A stretch of 52,417 nt of DNA from contig DRFF01000134.1 in the NCBI GenBank assembly GCA_011050685.1, forward strand, positions 1 through 52,417. Direction: 5' to 3'. Below the pieces are notes generated by a model that saw only the letters and a list, made by a program, of their open reading frames with translations, did not search any database and was not told the DNA's origin. The translations under genes were made by a program, and so were the position numbers. Of this stretch, positions 37,594 through 45,639 are shown piece by piece. The stretch is from Aurantimonas coralicida. GTDB taxonomy: Bacteria; Pseudomonadota; Alphaproteobacteria; Rhizobiales; Rhizobiaceae. Every line of letters begins with the position of its first letter. Position 1 is the stretch's first letter.

Positions 37594-38448
37594 ATGACTG
37601 ACCCGATCGATATCGACCATCTGAAAAGCTGGATCGGCCGCACCGAGGAAGCGAGCGACCAGATCGACACGCGGCTGGTCCGCTCGTTCCTGGCGACGCT
37701 CGATCGTGAACCGGGAGGCGTGTCGGATGGCGACCCGGCGCCGCTCTGCCTGCATTGGTGCCTGGCGCCACCGGTGGTGCCCAACTCCGCCACCGGGCCG
37801 GACGGCCATCCGGCGCGCGGCGGTTTCCTGCCACCGGTGCCGCTGCCCCGACGCATGTGGGCGGGCGGCGAATTGCGCTTTCTGGCTCCGCTTGTGGTCG
37901 GTGACCGGGTCACGCGCCGCTCGCGCATCGAGGCCGTCGAACTCAAGCAGGGCCGCTCCGGCCCCTTGTGCTTCGTGACGGTCCGGCACGACATCCTCGC
38001 CGCCGCCGTCGTCGCCATCGAGGAGCGCCAGGACATCGTCTATCGCGCGGCCGAGACAGCGGGCGCGACGCCCGCGGTCCACCCCGAAGCGACCGAGCCG
38101 TCGAAGGCCGATGTCAGCCGCGCCTTCGAGCCGAGCCCACTGGCCCTGTTTCGTTATTCGGCCCTGACCTTCAACGGTCATCGCATCCACTACGACCGGC
38201 GCTATTGCCTCGAGGAGGAGAACTATCCCGGCCTTGTCGTGCATGGACCGCTGCAGGCGACGCTGCTGGCGCATCTGGCCGCCGAGACACTGGGCCGGAC
38301 GCCAACGGTGTTTTCCTATCGCGGCGTCAAGCCGCTGTTCGACGGCGAAACGATGGGCCTCAACGCCCTGCACAACGGCGACGGCTGCGAACTCTGGTCG
38401 AGTGGCGCCGACGGCATCAGGCGGATGCAGGCGACGGCCTCGGTTTAA
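37594..38448 (+). CDS. MaoC-type hot-dog hydratase (itaconyl/mesaconyl-CoA hydratase-like)
   Basis: A 284-residue double-hot-dog hydratase of the COG3777 type. The hydratase 2 motif in the second half reads FRYSALTFNGHRIHYDRRY, with catalytic Asp/His in the HRIHYD segment, followed by GLVVHGPLQATLLAHL. Relatives hydrate mesaconyl-C4-CoA or itaconyl-CoA to citramalyl-CoA. AGGGAG lies 7 nt before ATG 37594. It sits 78 nt after the fumarase, probably in the same operon, and converges on tctA. Confidence 0.85.
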   Translation: MTDPIDIDHLKSWIGRTEEASDQIDTRLVRSFLATLDREPGGVSDGDPAPLCLHWCLAPPVVPNSATGPDGHPARGGFLPPVPLPRRMWAGGELRFLAPLVVGDRVTRRSRIEAVELKQGRSGPLCFVTVRHDILAAAVVAIEERQDIVYRAAETAGATPAVHPEATEPSKADVSRAFEPSPLALFRYSALTFNGHRIHYDRRYCLEEENYPGLVVHGPLQATLLAHLAAETLGRTPTVFSYRGVKPLFDGETMGLNALHNGDGCELWSSGADGIRRMQATASV

Positions 38449-38486
38449 CGCGAAACGCGTCTGCCGTGCCGTTCGGGCGCGGCGCC

Positions 38487-40016
38487 TCAGTCCGCCATGG
38501 TCTCCTGCTCGATCTCCAGCGCCGGCTTCGCCCGCCGCTTGCGGAACGCGAAGTAGACCGCCGCGAGCAGGAAGAAGGCCGTCACCGTATAGAGCCCGAT
38601 CGAAATCCCGCTGCCGACGAGGATCGCCGGATCGCCGCCCGAGATCGACAGCGCCCGCCGCAGCATGCTTTCCATCTCGCCGCCAAGCAGCAGCCCGAGC
38701 ACGACCGGAACCACCGAGATATCGAGCTTGCGCAGGACGAAGCCGAGCACGCCGAAGCCAACCATGACCTGCAGGTCGAAGGTGGAGTGGCTGATCGAAT
38801 AGATGCCGACGAAGGAGATCATCACCACGAAGGGCATCAGCGCCCACATCGGGATCGCCAGCATCCGTGTGAACAGGCCGACCAGCGGCAGATTGAGGAT
38901 CAGCAGAAACACGTTCGCCATGAACAGCGCCGCGATCAGGCCCCAGACGATGTCCGGCTGGTTCTGGAACAGGAGCGGTCCCGGCGTGATGTTGAGCGAG
39001 ATCAGCAGCGCCAGCAGCACCGCCGTCGTGCCGGAGCCCGGTACGCCGAGCGCCAGCATCGGCACCAGCGCTCCGCCGGCCGCCGCGTTGTTGCCGGCCT
39101 CCGGCGCCGCGACCCCGCGCGGATCGCCCTTGCCGAAGGTATCGTTGCTGTTCGAATAGCGCTTTTCCAGCGTGTAGGCGATGAACGAGCCGAGCGAAGC
39201 GCCCGCCCCCGGCAGGATGCCGGCGACAAAGCCGAGGCCCGAGCCGCGAAACATTGCCCCCAGTGATTGGCGGATATCCGCCCAGCGGGCGAAGGCGCGT
39301 TTGACCGGAATCGCGCCGGAATGACCGCCGATCCCGTGTTCCAAAAGGATCAGCGCTTCGGATATGGCGAACAGGCCGACGATGGCGATAATGGCATGGA
39401 AGCCGTCATAAAGGTGGAAGCTGCCGAAGGTATAGCGCGGCACGGCGCTTTGCGGATCGATTCCGACCGTTCCCAGCATCAGTCCGATCCCGGCCGCCAG
39501 TAGCGTTTTGGCCGGGTTGGCGCCGGTGATGCCGCCGATCGTGGCGAAAGCCATGACATAGAGCGCGAAATATTCGGCCGGGCCGAAGCGGATGGCGAAC
39601 TGCACCAAAAGCGGCGCGAACAGCACCAGGCCGATGGTCGAGGCCACCGCGCCGACGAAGGAAGCGATGCCGGAGATCGCCAGAGCCTCCGGCGCCTTGC
39701 CGTTCTTGGCCATCGGGTAGCCGTCGAGGCAGGTCATCATCGCCGGTTCGTCGCCGGGAATGTTCAGCATGATGGAGGAGATGCGGCCGCCATACATGCA
39801 GCCGTAATAGACGCAGGCCAGAAGAATGAGCGCCGAGCCCGGCGGCAGTTGCAGCGAGAACGCCAGCGGGATCAGGATCGCCACGCCGTTGACCGGGCCG
39901 AGGCCCGGCAGCGCGCCGATGATCGTGCCGATGAAGCAGCCGAACAGGGCGAGGCCGATATTCGTCGGCGTCAGGGCGACCGCAAAGCCGTCGGCGAGAA
40001 ATCCAAGAATTTCCAC
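38487..40016 (-). CDS. tctA: Tripartite tricarboxylate transporter, large membrane subunit
   Basis: A 509-residue protein with about 11-12 hydrophobic helices and TctA hallmarks: GALPGLGPVNGVAILIPL near residue 35, GVPGSGTTAVLLALLISLNI in the second half, and GGRISSIMLNIPGDEPAMMT. It is the secondary-transport channel working with TctB and TctC to import carboxylates using an ion gradient. GTG 40016 has AAGGAG 5 nt upstream. Last of tctCBA; its stop faces the MaoC gene's stop 38 bp away. Confidence 0.92.
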   Translation of the reverse strand: MEILGFLADGFAVALTPTNIGLALFGCFIGTIIGALPGLGPVNGVAILIPLAFSLQLPPGSALILLACVYYGCMYGGRISSIMLNIPGDEPAMMTCLDGYPMAKNGKAPEALAISGIASFVGAVASTIGLVLFAPLLVQFAIRFGPAEYFALYVMAFATIGGITGANPAKTLLAAGIGLMLGTVGIDPQSAVPRYTFGSFHLYDGFHAIIAIVGLFAISEALILLEHGIGGHSGAIPVKRAFARWADIRQSLGAMFRGSGLGFVAGILPGAGASLGSFIAYTLEKRYSNSNDTFGKGDPRGVAAPEAGNNAAAGGALVPMLALGVPGSGTTAVLLALLISLNITPGPLLFQNQPDIVWGLIAALFMANVFLLILNLPLVGLFTRMLAIPMWALMPFVVMISFVGIYSISHSTFDLQVMVGFGVLGFVLRKLDISVVPVVLGLLLGGEMESMLRRALSISGGDPAILVGSGISIGLYTVTAFFLLAAVYFAFRKRRAKPALEIEQETMAD

Positions 40017-40046
40017 GTGATCTCCTTGGCACCGGTCAAGCGGTGA

Positions 40047-40487
40047 CTAGCCGAAAAGCGGTCCCATCGGCAGCGGCAGGCCGAAAACGCCGTCGAACAG
40101 AAAGAACAGACCGAAACCGATCACCAATCCGGTGAGTACCGATTGCAACCAGCTTCCGCCGAGAATCCGCGCCAGAAATACCGCGGCGACGCTTGTCGAC
40201 AGCGGAAAGCCCGCCGGTTCGAGAACGAACGGATAGGCGATGAGGACCGCCAGCATCGCGAACTGGCCCCAGACATGCGGCCAGCGGAACCAGATCGGGT
40301 CGGGGTCCGGCTTGATGATCAGGAACGCCGCGAACAGCCCGAGCGGCACGGCGACCATGCGGGGAAACAGGCTGGGACCGGCAGGATCGCCATAGGCGAC
40401 GACATAGCCGCCGGCGGCGATCCAGTACCAGATCGCGAGGGCGAGCAGTATCGCCCCCGCGATGCGGTCACTGAGACGAAGGCTCAT
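40047..40487 (-). CDS. tctB: Tripartite tricarboxylate transporter, small membrane subunit
   Basis: A 146-residue protein with four hydrophobic helices and the TctB-like YVVAYGDPAGPSLFPRMVAVP segment after the first helix. It is the small membrane partner of TctA. ATG 40487 has AGGA 7 nt upstream and lies 7 nt after the tctC stop. A longer in-frame start would add 30 Arg/Ser-rich residues inside tctC and is rejected. Confidence 0.88.
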   Translation of the reverse strand: MSLRLSDRIAGAILLALAIWYWIAAGGYVVAYGDPAGPSLFPRMVAVPLGLFAAFLIIKPDPDPIWFRWPHVWGQFAMLAVLIAYPFVLEPAGFPLSTSVAAVFLARILGGSWLQSVLTGLVIGFGLFFLFDGVFGLPLPMGPLFG

Positions 40488-40494
40488 GGCCGTC

Positions 40495-41469
40495 CTACTG
40501 GATGACACCGATGGCCTTCGAGATTTCCGCGGCCTTGTCCTTGGACTCGCGCACGAAGGCATCGAATTCCTTGCCACCGCGCCAGATCGGGGTCAGGCCC
40601 GACTCGGTCGCCGCCGTCTGCCAACCGTCCGAATCGTAAAGCGTCTTCATCTTCTCGACCCAGAAATCATAGGCTTCGTCGGGAACCCCGCCGCCCATGT
40701 AGAAACCGCGCCAGTTGTAGCCGACGGCCTCGATGCCCTGCTCCTTGGCGGTGGCGATATCAGGATAGGCGGGCAGCCTGTCGTCGGACATGACCGCCAA
40801 AGCCTTGGCGTCGCCCGACTGGATGAAGCCGCCGATCTCGCCGATGTCGGTGAGGACGACGTCGATATGGCCGCCGAGCAACTGGGTGACGGCGTCACCG
40901 CCACCGGAGAATTCGACCCAGCGGATGTCCTTCAACTGGTCAGTCGGAACGCCGGCTTCCTGCGCCAGGATCAGGAACCGCAGATGGTCCCAGCCGCCGA
41001 TCGAGGACGATCCACCGACCACGACACCGGCCGGGTCTTCCTTGACGGCGGCGAGGACGGCTTCGAGCGAGTCGTATTCGGAGTCCTTGTTGACCAGCAC
41101 CGTGCCGACATCGGCGCCGAGCATGCCCAGCCAGCGCATCTGGTCGATGCCGGCCGGATATTTGTCCTGGGCGATCTGGGTGATGCCGACGGTCGATGTC
41201 GCAACGATCAGATTCGGGTCGTCATTGCGCTTCGATGCGACATTGGCGAAGGCCACAGCGCCGACGGCGCCCGGCATGTTGGTCACCTGGACGGCGCCCG
41301 GAACGAGGCCTTCTTCCTGCAGCAGGCGGCCGACGGTCCGGCAGGTGAAGTCCCAGCCCCCGCCGGGATTGGCCGGTGCGATGCACTCGACATTCGACGG
41401 CTCGAACGCCGCCGCCGGTAAGGCGATCGACGCCACGGCCGCGACCATCAGCAAACGTTTCAAAAACAT
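40495..41469 (-). CDS. tctC: Tripartite tricarboxylate transporter, periplasmic binding protein
   Basis: A 324-residue TctC-type (Bug family) binding protein. It has a signal peptide (MFLKRLLMVAAVASIALPAAA), then VECIAPANPGGGWDFTCRT, the family carboxylate loop, and VTNMPGAVGAVAFANVA. GGAGG lies 6 nt before ATG 41469 and abuts the ATG two codons earlier, so I prefer 41469. It delivers a di- or tricarboxylate to TctAB. First gene of tctCBA, divergent from the HMG-CoA-lyase-like gene. Confidence 0.9.
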   Translation of the reverse strand: MFLKRLLMVAAVASIALPAAAFEPSNVECIAPANPGGGWDFTCRTVGRLLQEEGLVPGAVQVTNMPGAVGAVAFANVASKRNDDPNLIVATSTVGITQIAQDKYPAGIDQMRWLGMLGADVGTVLVNKDSEYDSLEAVLAAVKEDPAGVVVGGSSSIGGWDHLRFLILAQEAGVPTDQLKDIRWVEFSGGGDAVTQLLGGHIDVVLTDIGEIGGFIQSGDAKALAVMSDDRLPAYPDIATAKEQGIEAVGYNWRGFYMGGGVPDEAYDFWVEKMKTLYDSDGWQTAATESGLTPIWRGGKEFDAFVRESKDKAAEISKAIGVIQ

Positions 41470-41572
41470 ACTCATCCTCCCTCTGGCGACGGTTCTTGCG
41501 TCCGCCGCCCTGTTGTCGGCCGCAAGAGATCGCGCCGTCACCGACATTTACCCTTACGTGCCTTTGTTAGTG

Positions 41573-41619
41573 GATGACACCGAAGTATTCGGCCGGTCAA
41601 GGCCGGACGCGATGTCATC
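41573..41619. promoter_or_regulatory. Inverted repeat in the tctC / lyase intergenic region
   Basis: GATGACA (41573-41579) and TGTCATC (41613-41619) are inverted arms. GGCCGG occurs twice between them, separated by TCAA. The element lies between two divergent transcription units that probably respond to the same substrate, so it may be an operator. No regulator gene for this cluster is in the window. Confidence 0.3.
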
Positions 41620-41739
41620 TGTGCTGCGCCGCGAAAAGAGGGCATGCTGCAATGCAGCGCAATATTTCAAAATTTACTTTCGACTGACCCTTCGCGTATG
41701 GGAACCGTAATGCCAACGAAACAAAACAGGAGCGGGATG

Positions 41740-42711
41740 ATGGCCGAAGCAGGCAATGTGTTGCCCATGCCGGTGCGCGCTGGGAGCCGGATCGAGATTT
41801 GCGAGGTCGGCCCCCGCGACGGCTTCCAGATCGAAAAGCCCTTCATCCCGACGGAACGCAAGATCGAGATCGTCAACGGCCTGATCGATGCCGGCTTGCG
41901 CAAGGTGCAGGTGACCTCTTTCGTCTCGCCGCGCGCGGTGCCGCAGCTGGCCGATGCCGCCGAAGTCCTGGCCGGCATCGACAAGAAGCCAGGGGTGATC
42001 TTGACGGCGCTGGTGCCGAACGCCCGCGGCGCCGAGCGGGCGGCGGAAACACAGCTCGACATCATGGGGCTGTTCTGCTCGGCCTCCGAGGCGCATAGCC
42101 GCAAGAACGTCAACGCCTCGATCGACGAGACGCTCGCGCGCTTTCCGCCGGTGGTCGAAATCGCCACGGCGGCGGGCAAGCGGGTCCAGGGCGGCGTCGC
42201 CACCGCCTTCGGCTGCCCCTTCGAGGGCGACGTGCCGCCGGAATCCGTCGTGCGGATCGCGCGCTTCTACCGCGATCTCGGCATCGTCGATCTCAATCTC
42301 GGCGACACCACCGGCATGGCGACGCCGGCAACCGTCAAGGCACTGCTGGCAGCGCTGCGGGAGGGCGTGCCGGAGATGAAAATCACCCTGCATTTCCACA
42401 ACACGCGCGGCGTCGGCCTTGCCAATGTCATGGTCGGGCTCGCCGAAGGCGTCAACCGCTACGATTCCTCCATCGGCGGGCTTGGCGGATGCCCCTTCGC
42501 CGCCGGCGCGACGGGCAACATCTGCACCGAAGATCTCGTCTATCTGCTCGAGGAAAGCGGTTATGAAACCGGCATCGATCTCGAACGCCTGATCGATGTG
42601 GCCAAGCGGACCGAGGCGATCCTTGGCCGCGAGTTGCCGGGCCAGGTGATGAAGGCCGGGCCGCGTTTGACCCGGCACGGCGTCGACGACGTCTCTACGG
42701 CGGCGGGCTGA
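41740..42711 (+). CDS. HMG-CoA lyase family protein, candidate citramalyl-CoA lyase
   Basis: A 323-residue DRE-TIM lyase. The metal site is ICEVGPRDGFQ, the His pair is in HFHNTRG, and the flexible G-loop GLGGCPFAAGATGNICTED holds the active-site Cys. HMG-CoA lyases split 3-hydroxy-3-methylacyl-CoA to acetyl-CoA plus a keto acid; the Chloroflexus (R)-citramalyl-CoA lyase belongs to this family. Neighbours make citramalyl-CoA the likelier substrate than HMG-CoA. AGGAG lies 7 nt before ATG 41740. Five nt before the next gene, so co-transcribed. Confidence 0.85.
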   Translation: MAEAGNVLPMPVRAGSRIEICEVGPRDGFQIEKPFIPTERKIEIVNGLIDAGLRKVQVTSFVSPRAVPQLADAAEVLAGIDKKPGVILTALVPNARGAERAAETQLDIMGLFCSASEAHSRKNVNASIDETLARFPPVVEIATAAGKRVQGGVATAFGCPFEGDVPPESVVRIARFYRDLGIVDLNLGDTTGMATPATVKALLAALREGVPEMKITLHFHNTRGVGLANVMVGLAEGVNRYDSSIGGLGGCPFAAGATGNICTEDLVYLLEESGYETGIDLERLIDVAKRTEAILGRELPGQVMKAGPRLTRHGVDDVSTAAG

Positions 42712-42716
42712 GAAGC

Positions 42717-43901
42717 ATGGAGCAACCGCTTGCCGGTATTCGCGTCGTCGATCTGACGCGCATTCTCTCCGGACCGTTCTGTTCAATGATCCTCGGCGAT
42801 CTCGGCGCCGACGTCGTCAAGATCGAAACGCCGGGCTCGGGGGACCATGTGCGCGGCCAGGGCGCGATCATCGATGGCCTGTCCTGGTATTTCGCCAGCT
42901 TCAACCGCAACAAGCGCTCGATGACGCTCGATCTGAAGCGCGAGGAGGGCAAGTCCGTCCTGCGCAAGCTTCTGGCCGAGGCCGACGTGCTGGTCGAGAA
43001 TTTCCGGCCCGGCGTCCTCACCGCCATGGGGCTCGACCGCGCCGGGCTCGACGCCATCAATCCGCGGCTCGTCGTCGGATCGGTCAACGGCTACGGCACC
43101 ACCGGCCCCTATAGCGAGCGACCGGCCTTCGATTTCATCACCCAGGCGATGTCCGGCTTCATGGCGGTGAACGGAACCCTGGAAGGCGGTCCGATCCGCG
43201 CCGCGCCGCCGCTGACCGATCTCATCGCCGGTCTCTATACCGCGCTCGGCATCGTCGCGGCTTTGCGCGTGCGCGACCGGGACGGCGCCGGCCAGGCGGT
43301 CGAATCCTCGATGATGAACGGCATGATCTCGATGCTGGCCTATCTGTCCGCCGCCCAGCTCGCCACCGGAAAAACGCCGCCGCCGACCGGCAACGACCAC
43401 CCCATCGCCTCGCCCTACGGGCTGTTCCAGGCATCCGACGGTCCGGTGGCGGTGGCCGCCTCGACCCCGCCGATCCTGCGGCGGTTCCTGGAGACGACCG
43501 GGCTTTCGGCGATGCTGGAGGATGCGCGCTTCGACACCAATGCCAAACGGGTCGAGCGCCGGGCCGAGGTCAACGCGATGATCGACGATGCCATGCGTCA
43601 CGAGAGCCAAGCGATCTGGATCGAGCGGCTGAACGCCGCTGGCGTGCCCTGCGGCCGGGTCCAGACGCTAGCGGAGGTGTTCGAGGACCCGCAGGTGCGG
43701 GAGCAGGAGATGGTCCTCGCCATCGATCATCCGGGCCACGGCACGGTCAAGATGACCGGCTTTCCGATCAAATTCTCGGACACGCCCTGCGTCGTCCGCC
43801 ATCCAGCGCCGGATCTGGGCGCCGACACCGACACGGTTCTCGCCGAGGCGGGCTATTCGTCCGCCGAGATCGCGGCACTGCGGGACGCCGGCGTGATCTG
43901 A
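42717..43901 (+). CDS. Family III (CaiB/BaiF) CoA-transferase, second of two
   Basis: A 394-residue CoA-transferase: RVVDLTRILSGPFCSMILGDLGADVVKIE at the N-terminus, VENFRPGVLTAMGLD, and the catalytic Asp in ERPAFDFITQAMSGF (Asp139). It probably activates a diacid such as itaconate or citramalate using succinyl-CoA, feeding the lyase gene 5 nt upstream. The pairing lyase plus CoA-transferase mirrors known citramalate and itaconate degradation sets. The N- and C-terminal motifs are complete. Confidence 0.88.
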   Translation: MEQPLAGIRVVDLTRILSGPFCSMILGDLGADVVKIETPGSGDHVRGQGAIIDGLSWYFASFNRNKRSMTLDLKREEGKSVLRKLLAEADVLVENFRPGVLTAMGLDRAGLDAINPRLVVGSVNGYGTTGPYSERPAFDFITQAMSGFMAVNGTLEGGPIRAAPPLTDLIAGLYTALGIVAALRVRDRDGAGQAVESSMMNGMISMLAYLSAAQLATGKTPPPTGNDHPIASPYGLFQASDGPVAVAASTPPILRRFLETTGLSAMLEDARFDTNAKRVERRAEVNAMIDDAMRHESQAIWIERLNAAGVPCGRVQTLAEVFEDPQVREQEMVLAIDHPGHGTVKMTGFPIKFSDTPCVVRHPAPDLGADTDTVLAEAGYSSAEIAALRDAGVI

Positions 43902-43919
43902 AGGCCGCGCGAATGGAAA

Positions 43920-43949
43920 CGGCCGCGCACCCTTTCGGACGCGCGGCCG
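43920..43949. terminator. Stem-loop between convergent CoA-transferase and TAXI genes
   Basis: CGGCCGCGC (43920-43928) pairs with GCGCGGCCG (43941-43949), loop 12 nt, between facing stop codons. No strong T-run. Confidence 0.5.
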
Positions 43950-43975
43950 ATTCACGTGAACCAATGACTGCCCCT

Positions 43976-44926
43976 TTAGAGCAGGCCGGCTTCCTTGTAG
44001 TAGCGCTCGGCGCCCGGATGCAGCGCCACCGGCAGGTTCTTCGCGGCCTTCGCCGGATCGATCGACTTCGCCGCATTGTGGGCGGCGACCAGCTCCGGCA
44101 GGTTCTCGATCAGCTGCTTGGTCATCTGGTAGACCAGTTCCTCGTCGACATCGCTGGAAGTGACAAGGATGTTGGTGATCGCCAGCGTCGGCACGGCTGC
44201 GTCCTGGCCATCATAGGTGCCCGCCGGAATTTCGGCTGCCTGGAACGGCGCGCCGAGTTTCTCGGCGATCTCGGCCGGAACCGCGACGACCGTGATCGGC
44301 AGCGACGAGGCGAGATCGCGGATCGAGGCGACGCCGAGGCCGGCCGACTGGAGCGTCGCGTCGAGCTGGCGGTTCTTGATCAGCTCGACCGACTCGGCGA
44401 AAGGCAGATATTCGGTCTTGCCGAGATCCTCATAGCTCATGCCGGCAGCCGAGAAGATCGCTCGCGCATTGAGCTCGGTGCCGGACGCCGGTGCGCCGAC
44501 CGACAGCGCCTTGCCCTTCAGGCCGGCGAGATCGGTGATGCCGGAATCCTTGGAGGCGACGATCTGGACGTAGTTGGGGTAGATCGCGGCAATCGCGCGC
44601 AGCTTCTCGACCGGCTGCTGGAAGCCGGCATCGGCGTTGCCTTCCGCGGCGGCCTTGACGGAGTCGCCGAGCGCGAAGGCAATCTCGCCGCGCCCTTGCG
44701 CGATCAGATTGATGTTTTCGACCGAGGCCTTGGTCGACTGCACCTGGGTCTTCACCCCCTCGATCTTGTCGCCATAGACCTTGGCCAGCGCGACGCCGAG
44801 CGGATAGTAGACGCCGGACGTGCCGCCGGTGAGCACGTTGATGAACTGCTGGGCCGAGGCGGCGGCCGGCACCATGGCCAGGCCCGCGACGAGCGCCGAG
44901 GCGGCGAGACGGTTGAATAACTTCAT
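43976..44926 (-). CDS. TAXI-family TRAP transporter binding protein (orphan)
   Basis: A 316-residue periplasmic TAXI protein with a signal peptide (to about AAASAQ). It then has INVLTGGTSGVYYPLGVALAKVY, QSTKASVENINLIAQGRGEIAFALGDSV and SVGAPASGTELNAR, all family blocks. TAXI proteins usually bind glutamate or other carboxylates and need a fused TRAP membrane protein; none is adjacent. ATG 44926 has GGGAGG 8 nt upstream. It might share a permease elsewhere. Its position beside the C5-acid genes suggests a carboxylate ligand. Confidence 0.85.
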   Translation of the reverse strand: MKLFNRLAASALVAGLAMVPAAASAQQFINVLTGGTSGVYYPLGVALAKVYGDKIEGVKTQVQSTKASVENINLIAQGRGEIAFALGDSVKAAAEGNADAGFQQPVEKLRAIAAIYPNYVQIVASKDSGITDLAGLKGKALSVGAPASGTELNARAIFSAAGMSYEDLGKTEYLPFAESVELIKNRQLDATLQSAGLGVASIRDLASSLPITVVAVPAEIAEKLGAPFQAAEIPAGTYDGQDAAVPTLAITNILVTSSDVDEELVYQMTKQLIENLPELVAAHNAAKSIDPAKAAKNLPVALHPGAERYYKEAGLL

Positions 44927-45081
44927 GAAGTGTCCTCCCAAAAAAGGGCCGAGGCGGCCCGGTCGCCGATTTGTATCAGCCGACGAGGAAACCTCAAGGG
45001 CGGCGGAGACTGCCTCGCCATGCCTTCCCCTTGAACGCGTTCGAACTGGCGAAATGCGGCACGATCATCTAAGTTACCGCC

Positions 45082-45267
45082 ATGTCCGAAGCCAAGAGCG
45101 ATCATCGCCCCTTCGATTGCGAGCAAGAGACCGAGTGGCCCAAGGCCATTCGCACGAAAGTCGAACTCGACGCGGCGCTCGAAAAGGGCACGCGGAGCGG
45201 CATCAGTTCCAGAACGATCCTTGATGTAGACATCCCGTCGCCAGACAGCCGCAATGGAAATGGCTGA
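45082..45267 (+). CDS. Small ParD-like antitoxin, N-terminally short
   Basis: A 61-residue protein. The central part (KVELDAALEKGTRSGISSRTILDVD) resembles the C-terminal toxin-binding helix of ParD/CopG antitoxins. The first 25 residues are acidic/polar and show no ribbon-helix-helix DNA-binding strand. It may be a truncated antitoxin or one that no longer autoregulates. It overlaps the ParE-like toxin gene by 14 nt. The upstream 140 bp has no in-frame extension resembling the missing domain. Confidence 0.6.
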   Translation: MSEAKSDHRPFDCEQETEWPKAIRTKVELDAALEKGTRSGISSRTILDVDIPSPDSRNGNG

Positions 45268-45556
45268 CTATCGGCTTTCCAGGGAAGCCCTCCGCGATGT
45301 CAAAAGTATCATGGATTATACGGCCCGGGAATTCGGTCGCACCCAGGCGGACCGTTATCGCGCCGAGCTCCATGCCGCCGCGCTGACGATCGTCGCGTTC
45401 CCGCGGTTAGGAAGGCCCTATCGAACATCGACGGGCGAATTCTATCGCAGACATGATTGCGGGCGACATGGTCTGTTCTACAGCGAGACCGATGGCGGCA
45501 TCGTGATCGTTCGGATTCTCCACCTGATGATGAACCTCGACGACCACCTACGATAG
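45254..45556 (+). CDS. ParE/RelE-type toxin
   Basis: A 100-residue toxin of the ParE/RelE superfamily: YRLSREALRDVKSIMDYTAREFG, QADRYRAELHAAALTIVAFPRLGRPYR and the C-terminal HGLFYSETDGGIVIVRILH strands. ParE toxins poison DNA gyrase; RelE relatives cut mRNA. The start is ATG 45254 or ATG 45260; both are translationally coupled to the upstream antitoxin-like gene and neither has a good ribosome site. Key C-terminal strands are intact, so it may be active. Confidence 0.75.
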   Translation: MEMADYRLSREALRDVKSIMDYTAREFGRTQADRYRAELHAAALTIVAFPRLGRPYRTSTGEFYRRHDCGRHGLFYSETDGGIVIVRILHLMMNLDDHLR

Positions 45557-45639
45557 AGTGTCGCCTGCGCCCTCCGTCGAATTGACTTCGCGCTTTTCAT
45601 GTCGGATGTCCTCCCGCAGCGCACTGTTGGAGAAACCGC

